23,140 bases of DNA from an uncultured Lachnospiraceae bacterium (GTDB lineage Bacteria > Bacillota > Clostridia > Lachnospirales > Lachnospiraceae). The stretch spans positions 1 through 23,140 of the forward strand of contig CAMWWJ010000011.1 in NCBI GenBank assembly GCA_947177925.1, given 5' to 3'. The translations under genes were made by a program, and so were the position numbers. The notes beneath the pieces are model-generated. The model was given only the letters and a program-made list of their open reading frames with translations, made no database searches and had not been told where the DNA came from. Shown piece after piece: positions 7,155 to 13,339 of this stretch (its first letter is position 1; every line of letters begins with the position of its first letter).

Positions 7155-7220
7155 TTCATTACAAAAAAAAGATGGTTCATTACAAAGCACTTTATTTCTA
7201 ACCGATTCTTTCGATATACT
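7155..7220 (+). promoter_or_regulatory. Putative LytTR-controlled promoter with paired 9-bp direct repeats (upstream of 7272)
   Basis: TTCATTACA at 7155-7163 and 7176-7184 has the same 21-bp period as upstream of 3994, and TATACT (-10-like) sits at 7215-7220, the same 37-bp offset as at the first site. No good -35 is present, as expected for an activator-dependent promoter where the second repeat abuts the -35 region. Start codon 7272 follows 52 bp later. Confidence 0.72.
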
Positions 7221-7271
7221 AGATAAGAAGTATAAAAGAGGAAAATAATGTATGGAAAGGAAGGATGACAT

Positions 7272-8054
7272 ATGAGGTTATCGGGATTTAATTCTTCTCT
7301 CTTTCGCTATATGAACGGAGGAAACAGCAGTAGCTTTTTAAGTTCTCTTTATGGTACGAACCGTACCTCTTCCATGTTCGGAACGAAAAGTGCAAGTAAA
7401 TATGGCAGCTATGGCACGAATCTGAATAAATATGGCAACAGCTACAAGACATACAATAACATTACAAGTTATTACGAGAAAATGGCATACAATCAGGTCA
7501 AAGCAGGAGCAGAAGGAGTAAGGGAACATGCAGAGAACTTAAGCCAGACTGGAGATGAGTCTTTATTTGGCAAGGCAGAGGCTTCCGGAAATACAAAGGA
7601 TGTGGTATATGAGATTAATCGCTTTGTAGAGGATTATAATTCCATGCTGACTAATATGAAGAAAGTGGGAGGAAGCGTTCAAAATATTTATGCAAAACAA
7701 TTTGCCACACAGTCACTTATCCATAGGGATGAGCTTAGTAAGATCGGTATTACCGCTTCAACAGACGGAAGCTTAAGTGTAAATCAGGATGTACTAAAAA
7801 AAGCAGGAATCGATGATATGAAGAAAGTATTCCAGGGAACCTCATCCTTTGCAGGGCAGGCTTCCGTAAAGAGCATTTATGTGGAGTCCAGTGCAGTTTC
7901 CAATTTGTCTGCTAATCCGTATACGTCTTATAATCGTTATGGAACTTATGGAAACAGCAGCTATGGCGGCTACTCCAGTTACAATAGCTATGGAGGATAT
8001 AGCCCAAACAGCTTTGGAAGTTTGTTCAACAGCTATTTTAATTCTTATTTCTAA
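7272..8054 (+). CDS. Tyr/Gly/Ser-rich protein with a FliD-like core
   Basis: This 260-aa protein has three parts. Residues 1-65 are low-complexity and rich in Ser, Tyr, Gly and Asn (KYGSYGTNLNKYGNSY). Residues about 66-210 are helical. They include EINRFVEDYNSMLTNMKKV and, at about 153-190, LSKIGITASTDGSLSVNQDVLKKAG, a pattern like the C-terminal domain of the flagellar cap protein FliD (a YN-containing helix, then LxxIGIxxxxDGxLxxxxxxLKxA). Residues 216-260 are again YGS-rich, with 11 tyrosines in 45. There is no signal peptide or membrane span. GGAAGG (7258-7263) precedes ATG 7272. The gene has its own LytTR-type promoter and a strong terminator (8091-8138), so it is expressed as a single gene. 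It may be an exported filament or surface protein or a self-assembling structural protein. This is inference; the family is unknown to me and no flagellar genes are nearby. Confidence 0.75.
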   Translation: MRLSGFNSSLFRYMNGGNSSSFLSSLYGTNRTSSMFGTKSASKYGSYGTNLNKYGNSYKTYNNITSYYEKMAYNQVKAGAEGVREHAENLSQTGDESLFGKAEASGNTKDVVYEINRFVEDYNSMLTNMKKVGGSVQNIYAKQFATQSLIHRDELSKIGITASTDGSLSVNQDVLKKAGIDDMKKVFQGTSSFAGQASVKSIYVESSAVSNLSANPYTSYNRYGTYGNSSYGGYSSYNSYGGYSPNSFGSLFNSYFNSYF

Positions 8055-8090
8055 GAATTGTGGTATTACCATATGTATATATATTTATTC

Positions 8091-8138
8091 AAAGAAGGAC
8101 CGGGGGAGGTATGAGCTTTCAAAGACCGGTTCTTTTTT
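8091..8138 (+). terminator. Intrinsic terminator after the YGS-rich gene
   Basis: AAAGAAGGACCGG (8091-8103) pairs with 8126-8138 (CCGGTTCTTTTTT, one G-U pair), ending in the T tract. The loop is 22 nt. It closes the 7272-8054 transcript before the LacI-type gene. Confidence 0.8.
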
Positions 8139-8180
8139 GATGGATACCAATGGGTAAAGCGGGTGTATAAAAATAAGCTG

Positions 8181-8209
8181 TTGACTATTTTCATTAGGAA
8201 TATTACTAT
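8181..8209 (+). promoter_or_regulatory. Sigma-A-type promoter of the LacI-family gene
   Basis: TTGACT (8181-8186), a 17-bp spacer and TACTAT (8204-8209) lie about 50 bases before ATG 8258. The -35 is close to consensus and the -10 has two mismatches. Part of a TTCATTA sequence falls in the spacer, but as a single copy only. Confidence 0.65.
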
Positions 8210-8257
8210 AAGAAAAATGTTTATTTCACACCATATAGTAGATATGAGGAATGGAAA

Positions 8258-9352
8258 ATGAATAGAGCAAAAAGCAAAGAAGACATACAGGATGAAAACA
8301 GTATGCAGACAAGAATCCGCATTAAGGATATCGCACAGCAGATTGGAGTGAGCACTGCCACGGTTTTCAATGTGATTCACGGAAAGACACAGAAAATATC
8401 CCAAAGGACCGTAGAAAAGGTACAGCAGACTTTAGAAGAAAGCGGATATATTCCCAATATGGCAGCCGTATTACTGGCACAGAACAGCTCAAAAATCGTT
8501 TGCGTGGTATTATCTGATGATGTGAAATATCAAAGTCAGATGTTAAAGGACCCTTTTGTAGCAGCGCTACTAAACGGGCTTTCCAAGTACCTGAATGAAT
8601 ATGGATATTTTCTTATGTTAAAGGAAGAAAGGGAAGTGGAAAAAATCGTACAATATGCTTCCATGTGGAATATGGCAGGACTTATCTTAATCGGCTATTG
8701 TGAAATGGATTATGACAGATTAAGAAGCAAAATGCGGATTCCTTTTCTTGTGGTAGACGGCTATTCCAAAGAGACAAAAAGATATTCGGACATTGGAATC
8801 AATAATGAAGACGGTGGCTATCAGGCGGGAAATTATCTGATTTCCAAGGGACATACAAAAGTCATGTTTTTATCCGACAATGATTTATCCGGCGATCATG
8901 AAAGATATATGGGAATGAAGCGGGCATTTACGCAAGCAGGCATACCTATGGAAGAAGGACATTTTAAGCTGCTCCCCATGGACAAAAAGGAAAGGTCTGC
9001 TTATTTTCAAAAGCTGATAAAAGAAACAGACAGATTTAGCGCAGCATTTTGCGCTTCTGACGTATATGCCATAGAATTTATGAACCACTGTCTGGACGAA
9101 GGCATTCTTATACCGGAGGAGTTTTCCATTATGGGCTTTGATGATATCCCTATGGCAGAGTATGTGCGCCCAAGACTCACCACCATCAGGCAGGATATTG
9201 ATAAAAGGGCGGAAATGGCCGTAAGAATGCTGGACGAACTAATTATGCACAGAGCCCAAGCATGGAAAGAGATACTCCCTGTTTCCTTAGTAGAAAGAGA
9301 AAGCGTGAAGCAAATAAAAGTAAATAAGGAAGCCTGTCGAAAGCTTAGCTAA
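8258..9352 (+). CDS. LacI-family transcriptional regulator
   Basis: This 364-aa repressor-type protein carries an N-terminal LacI helix-turn-helix (RIKDIAQQIGVSTATVFNVIHGK, about 21-43) and hinge helix (RTVEKVQQTLEESGYIPNMAAVLLA). A periplasmic-binding-fold effector domain follows (IVCVVLSDD, DIGINNEDGGYQAGNYLISKGH, FCASDVYAIEF, IMGFDDIPMAEYVRPRLTTIRQD). LacI proteins usually bind a sugar or nucleoside and control nearby genes. The N-terminus has ~20 extra residues before the usual start. ATG 8258 has GAGGAA upstream; a start at Met24 would leave the HTH intact but lacks a clear ribosome site. The next gene encodes a MATE exporter, separated by 135 nt with an 18-bp palindrome (9411-9428) that could be its operator. 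The ligand cannot be told from sequence. Confidence 0.92.
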   Translation: MNRAKSKEDIQDENSMQTRIRIKDIAQQIGVSTATVFNVIHGKTQKISQRTVEKVQQTLEESGYIPNMAAVLLAQNSSKIVCVVLSDDVKYQSQMLKDPFVAALLNGLSKYLNEYGYFLMLKEEREVEKIVQYASMWNMAGLILIGYCEMDYDRLRSKMRIPFLVVDGYSKETKRYSDIGINNEDGGYQAGNYLISKGHTKVMFLSDNDLSGDHERYMGMKRAFTQAGIPMEEGHFKLLPMDKKERSAYFQKLIKETDRFSAAFCASDVYAIEFMNHCLDEGILIPEEFSIMGFDDIPMAEYVRPRLTTIRQDIDKRAEMAVRMLDELIMHRAQAWKEILPVSLVERESVKQIKVNKEACRKLS

Positions 9353-9410
9353 AAGCTCACCCAACCTCCATTAGCAAAAGTGCACAAACCTCCCCACCAG
9401 TTTTTGTAAC

Positions 9411-9428
9411 GGGTTATGCGATTAACCC
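9411..9428 (+). promoter_or_regulatory. Palindrome between LacI gene and MATE gene, candidate operator
   Basis: GGGTTATGCGATTAACCC has 6-bp perfect arms around TGCGAT, whose centre contains CG as LacI-family operators do. It is flanked by a direct repeat TGTAAC at 9405-9410 and 9431-9436. It lies 60 bp before the MATE start. It may instead be a mild hairpin. Confidence 0.4.
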
Positions 9429-9487
9429 CTTGTAACCAAAAGAATTTCTGTTACCATAAAAGAAAAAGAAACATCCAGGAGGCAATT

Positions 9488-10840
9488 ATGGAAAAACAAA
9501 AATCTTTTCAATATGAGGAACTTTTTAAAATCGCGCTGCCCATTACTGCCCAGTGTATTTTTCAGTCTTCTTATAATTTCATAGACCAGATCATGGTAGG
9601 GCAGTTAGGGACGGTGAGCATAGCGGGAAGCGGGCTTTCCTCTAAATTTTGCGGACTATGTTCGGTTACCATTTCGGCGGTGGCAGCAGTGGCATCCATA
9701 CTTATTGCGCAATATTATGGAAGCAATAAGAAAAAAGGAGTGAATACCAGCTTTTTTGCGAATCTGTATCTGGCGCTTATGGTAATGCTGCTTTTTACGT
9801 TGCCTTCCCTTTTGATATCGGAAAAAATCATGGGTCTTTATACAAAGGATTTAAATGCCTGTCTGGCAGCAGCAGGATATTTAAGGATTATTTCCTTAAG
9901 CTTTCTGCCCATGACGGTTACCATGTTGTGTTCCTCTTTGTTTCGGAGCATTCAGGAAAGCAGGATTCCTTTGTATGGGAGCATTTGCTCCATGGGACTT
10001 AATATTATAGGAAATTATTTCCTTATTTTTGGAATAGGAATTTTTCCGGCTCTTGGGTTGAACGGGGCGGCAATTGCCACTCTGTCTGCCAGATGTGTGG
10101 AAGCGCTGATTATGATCTTCTTTCTTGTAAGGAAGAATAGGGAAAAAGAGCTTTCCCTGCATCCGTCAATTACCTGTACAAAAGATGAGGTAAAGAGAAT
10201 TTTCCTTATGGTAATACCTATTTTAATCAATGAGTTTTTATGGAGCCTGGGAGAAAACATTTATGCTATGATTTATGGAAGGCTTGGAATAAAGGAGATG
10301 GCGGCAATGACTCTTACAGGGCCGTTGCAGGGACTGTTCGTAGGACTCTTTAGCGGGGTGTCTTCGGCAGCGGTTGTGATGATTGGCGCAAGGCTTGGAA
10401 AGGACCAATATGAGGAGGCATATAAAACTTCCTGGACACTTATGAAAATCGGTTTCCTGGGTTCGATTTTATTAGGGATAGTTTTATCCCTGTTAGCCCC
10501 CTTTTATGTGCAGATATTCAAGGTGGAGATGGAAGTTAAGGAAATCACGGTTTACATTCTTTATGCTTTTTCAGCAGTGTTGTTTGCCAAAGTGTGCAAT
10601 ATGATTATGGGGGGAGGTGTTATAAGAAGTGGGGGAAAGACGAATATTACTCTTATAATTGATTTGATAGGAACATGGGTTTTTGGGGTTCCATTAGGGC
10701 TGTTAACTGCATTTGTATTCCACCTGCCTGTTTATTGGGTATATTTTATCCTGTCATTGGAAGAGGTAATCCGGCTGGTGATTTCCATGGTCGTGTATAA
10801 GAAACGTATATGGATGAAAAATTTGACCGGTAGTGTATAA
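9488..10840 (+). CDS. MATE-family multidrug / metabolite exporter
   Basis: This 450-aa protein has about twelve hydrophobic segments in two repeats, as in the MATE (DinF/NorM) family of cation-coupled antiporters. Signals include FKIALPITAQCIFQSSYNFIDQIMVGQLGTVSIAGSG near the N-terminus, IAQYYGSNKKKGVN after the second segment, and the second-half repeat IPILINEFLWSLGENIYAMIYGRLG. ATG 9488 is chosen because a perfect AGGAGG (9477-9482) is five bases upstream; the longer in-frame start at 9416 has none. The substrate is unknown. The LacI-family regulator immediately upstream may control it. The last codon overlaps a 39-codon acetyltransferase remnant in another frame (TAATG), so the fragment may be translated by coupling. 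Confidence 0.9.
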   Translation: MEKQKSFQYEELFKIALPITAQCIFQSSYNFIDQIMVGQLGTVSIAGSGLSSKFCGLCSVTISAVAAVASILIAQYYGSNKKKGVNTSFFANLYLALMVMLLFTLPSLLISEKIMGLYTKDLNACLAAAGYLRIISLSFLPMTVTMLCSSLFRSIQESRIPLYGSICSMGLNIIGNYFLIFGIGIFPALGLNGAAIATLSARCVEALIMIFFLVRKNREKELSLHPSITCTKDEVKRIFLMVIPILINEFLWSLGENIYAMIYGRLGIKEMAAMTLTGPLQGLFVGLFSGVSSAAVVMIGARLGKDQYEEAYKTSWTLMKIGFLGSILLGIVLSLLAPFYVQIFKVEMEVKEITVYILYAFSAVLFAKVCNMIMGGGVIRSGGKTNITLIIDLIGTWVFGVPLGLLTAFVFHLPVYWVYFILSLEEVIRLVISMVVYKKRIWMKNLTGSV

Positions 10841-10959
10841 TGGTAGTATATAGCAATAGCAGGGAAGCGGAAAATGAACGGGCGGTTTCTCTTTACAGAA
10901 GGCTTGGCTTTGAGCCTCTTTCTTATGCCCAGATGGTAAAAGAGCTGCAGGATAAATAG
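10840..10959 (+). pseudogene. GNAT acetyltransferase C-terminal remnant (39 aa)
   Basis: An ATG overlapping the MATE stop (TAATG at 10838-10842) opens a 39-codon frame ending at TAG 10957-10959. It includes ENERAVSLYRRLGFEPL, the C-terminal motif of GNAT N-acetyltransferases (N-x-A-x-x-L-Y-x-x-x-G-F). The acetyl-CoA-binding motif A that should precede it is missing, and the sequence upstream encodes the MATE protein in another frame. It is therefore a truncated remnant rather than a working enzyme, unless it was recruited as a small peptide. It was probably left by a deletion. Confidence 0.6.
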
Positions 10960-10978
10960 AAAAAGCGGGGAAAATAAT

Positions 10979-12745
10979 ATGGAAATCAATGAAATATTAA
11001 CCGGACTTGACCGGCTGTTTGAAAAAAAGGAAATGGAAAAGGTAGAGCCTTATTTGCAGGAGCATTTAAAACATGCCATGGAAGAGGGAGATGCTTCGTC
11101 AGTCATTACCATTGTAAATGAGCTGATTGGGTTTTACCGGAGCATGGAGCAGCATGAAAAAAGTATATTTTACTGCAATCAGATGCTTTCTTTTCTGCAG
11201 ATGTGCAAATTAGAGGGAACCGTGCCTTACGCCACCACCCTTCTGAATGTTGCCACCGCAAACAGGGCGGCAGGCAGACTGGCGGAAGCAATGGAATATT
11301 ACAAAGAAGTGGAGACCATATACGAAGGAAATCTGGAGAAAGACGATTATCGCTATGCCGGACTTTTTAATAATATGAGCCTTGCATATGAGGCGGCTAA
11401 AGAGTATGGGAAGGCGGCAGAGCTTTTGGAAAAGGCACTTCCAATCATAGAAAAATACGGCAGTCAGGGAAGGATAGAGTTAGCAACCACTTATACAAAT
11501 CTGGCAGCCTGTTTCCTGAAGTGGACAGAAGAATCCCATGAGTCTTCCGGCAGGCTTAAGCAGGCAGAAGAATATGCAAAAAAAGCAGAAGAGCTATTCA
11601 AAGAGGACGGAGAAAGGGATTATCATTATGGAGCGCTGTTATCCCTTATGGGAGAGCTTTGCTTTAGAAAAGAGGTATATGAGTTAGCTGTTGCTTACTT
11701 TGAAAAAGCTCTATTGTCCATATATGAAAATATGGGAATGACAAAATCCTATCAGGATACGAAAAAGCGTCTGGAGAAAGCATACCGTAAGCTGGGTGTC
11801 AATATGCCAAAGAAGGGAATGGATTTATCCAGAGAATATTATGAGCAGATAGGTAAGCCTATGCTACTTGAAAAATTTCCAGATTATTTTTCCCAGATGA
11901 CTATAGGACTTGTGGGAGAAGGCTCCGACTGTTTTGGATTTGATGATGAAATATCAAAAGATCATGATTTCGGACCGGGTTTCTGCATCTGGATTACAGA
12001 TGCTTTGTATGGGAAGATTGGAAAAGAACTGCAGGAAGCATATGAACAGCTTCCGCCCATATACAAGGGAACACTCAGAATGACAACTGCTCAGGGCAGG
12101 GGAAGGGTAGGAGTGTTCAAGATCGGCTCCTTTTATAAAAAGCTTCTTGAAATTCCAGTCATACCGGATTCCCTGGAGGAATGGGCGGCAGTGGAGGAAT
12201 ATGGGCTGGCGGCGGCTACTAACGGCGCAGTTTTTCAGGATTCTCCAAACGGTTTTTCTATGATAAGAGAAAAGCTGCTTTCCTATTATCCGCCGGAGCT
12301 TTGGCGCTCTAAGCTGGCCAGGGAGGCAGTGCATATTTCCCAATCGGGACAATATAATTATGGGCGGATGATGCTTCGGGGAGATGTGGTTACCGGAGAA
12401 ATCACAATAGGTGAATTTATAAAGCATGTTATGTCCATGGTATATCTTTTGAACAAAAGCTATGCTCCTTATTATAAGTGGATGCACAGAGGAATGAAGG
12501 AGCTTTCCTGGGGAAGCCAGATTGGGAAGCTGTTAGAGGAGCTGGCATTGCTCCCCTCCCAGGAACAGGCATGGATTGGCGTTGAGGAAGAAGAAATGCA
12601 GGGAAAGGTCAATGAAAGAGACCATAAGGTAATGCTTGTGGAAAAAATCTGCACGCTGCTGTTAGAAAAGCTGAAGGAAGAAGGGCTGGCAGCCGGGGTG
12701 GATAATTATCTGGAACATCATGTAAATGAGATTTTGGGGAATTGA
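10979..12745 (+). CDS. TPR protein fused to a DUF4037-like nucleotidyltransferase domain
   Basis: This is a 588-aa two-part protein. Residues 1-285 are TPR-like helical repeats, with typical A-x-x-Y-x-x-A and LG-type spacing (AMEYYKEVETIYEG, ELLEKALPIIEKYG, AVAYFEKALLSI). From about 290 a nucleotidyltransferase-like domain begins. It contains GSDCFGFDDEISKDHDFGP (315-333), with a GS pair followed by acidic residues, as in the active site of polymerase-beta-type nucleotidyltransferases, and matches the DUF4037 style. The reaction and substrate are unknown; adenylation or similar modification of a nucleic acid or protein is possible. ATG 10979 has a GCGGGGAAA upstream, a modest ribosome site. 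It follows the GNAT remnant by 19 nt. No clean terminator is seen after it; the next gene is convergent, with a long hairpin element between. Confidence 0.75.
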   Translation: MEINEILTGLDRLFEKKEMEKVEPYLQEHLKHAMEEGDASSVITIVNELIGFYRSMEQHEKSIFYCNQMLSFLQMCKLEGTVPYATTLLNVATANRAAGRLAEAMEYYKEVETIYEGNLEKDDYRYAGLFNNMSLAYEAAKEYGKAAELLEKALPIIEKYGSQGRIELATTYTNLAACFLKWTEESHESSGRLKQAEEYAKKAEELFKEDGERDYHYGALLSLMGELCFRKEVYELAVAYFEKALLSIYENMGMTKSYQDTKKRLEKAYRKLGVNMPKKGMDLSREYYEQIGKPMLLEKFPDYFSQMTIGLVGEGSDCFGFDDEISKDHDFGPGFCIWITDALYGKIGKELQEAYEQLPPIYKGTLRMTTAQGRGRVGVFKIGSFYKKLLEIPVIPDSLEEWAAVEEYGLAAATNGAVFQDSPNGFSMIREKLLSYYPPELWRSKLAREAVHISQSGQYNYGRMMLRGDVVTGEITIGEFIKHVMSMVYLLNKSYAPYYKWMHRGMKELSWGSQIGKLLEELALLPSQEQAWIGVEEEEMQGKVNERDHKVMLVEKICTLLLEKLKEEGLAAGVDNYLEHHVNEILGN

Positions 12746-13041
12746 AATTTCAGTCAGGTTGTGGAATTTCAGGGAGGCTGCGAAATATTCAGATGATTGG
12801 TTCTGTGGGGAAGCTGATATGCCGGGCATTTCAATGAGCCTTTGGGCAAAAATTGTGTCAGCAAAGGCTTCCACAATTTTAAAGTCTCATTTCCGCGGCA
12901 TATAAGGACCTGCAGACAACCATTCATCCCAATATCCGCTAAAGTTCACGAGAATGCACTATCCGCATATTCCATCGCAAATTTAATATTATTCATATAG
13001 TCATTCTACTTACCGGCACCCCTGCCCCTTTCACTATACGC

Positions 13042-13150
13042 TAGCAAGAGTGGCTGGTGTCGATTTTATATTATCCCATTCTGCTCTGTCATAAATTTTC
13101 GCCTGTCCTTCTTTCTGTCGCGCTTTCCATAGCGAGCGGCTTGTGTCGAT
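13042..13150. repeat. Imperfect direct repeat (TAGCRAG...GTGTCGAT)
   Basis: TAGC-AAGAGTGGCTGGTGTCGAT (13042-13064, 23 nt) and TAGC-GAGCGGCTTGTGTCGAT (13130-13150, 21 nt) share 19 of about 23 positions. The second copy abuts the long hairpin element. They may be boundary repeats of one inserted element. Confidence 0.45.
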
Positions 13151-13309
13151 AACGTTGCCGGATAGCGGGATGTGATTGTTTTCTGCGGACCTTGGCGAAC
13201 ACGTCAGCACTTAGCTTGCGTTCTTTGCAAGCTTAGTACTGCTACGTGTGGAGCAGAGCGGGAGCGTGTCCACAGAAAACAATCACATCCCGCTATCCCT
13301 CACAACCTT
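13151..13309. repeat. Long inverted-repeat (hairpin) element, 159 nt
   Basis: The arms 13160-13190 and 13268-13298 are complementary over 31 bp with one mismatch (C13186/A13272). The outer flanks 13151-13157 and 13303-13309 extend the pairing with a small internal loop. Inside, ACACGT (13199-13204) pairs with 13244-13249, and AGCTTGC (13213-13219) with 13227-13233 around a 7-base loop. The result is a stacked hairpin about 159 nt long. It has no T tract on either side, so it is not a plain terminator, though it lies between convergent genes. It could be a MITE or REP-like repeat, or a structured transcript. Confidence 0.7.
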
Positions 13310-13339
13310 ACGCCACCTCCCCTCTATTATACCCTCAAT

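Larger units (their letters stand above)
12746..13339. other. Gene-free spacer of ~590 bp with repeats and a long hairpin
   Basis: No credible gene was seen on either strand; frames open here have no ribosome site or coding look. The first part has three related short motifs about 20 bp apart (GAAATTTCAG at 12744, GAATTTCAG at 12764, GAAATATTCAG at 12782) and TTGTGGAA/TTCCACAA arms roughly 110 bp apart. The last part (13042-13309) holds an imperfect direct repeat and a large inverted repeat described separately. The region lies between convergent genes. Confidence 0.6.

Noticed and set aside
8188..8196. Third LytTR-type site (TTCATTA) in the LacI-gene promoter
   Set aside because: Single partial copy, no second repeat at 21 bp, so not counted as part of the regulon.
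12662..12874. Minus-strand frame of 70 aa after the TPR/DUF4037 gene
   Set aside because: No ribosome site, overlaps the end of the real gene; the sequence instead holds short imperfect repeats.
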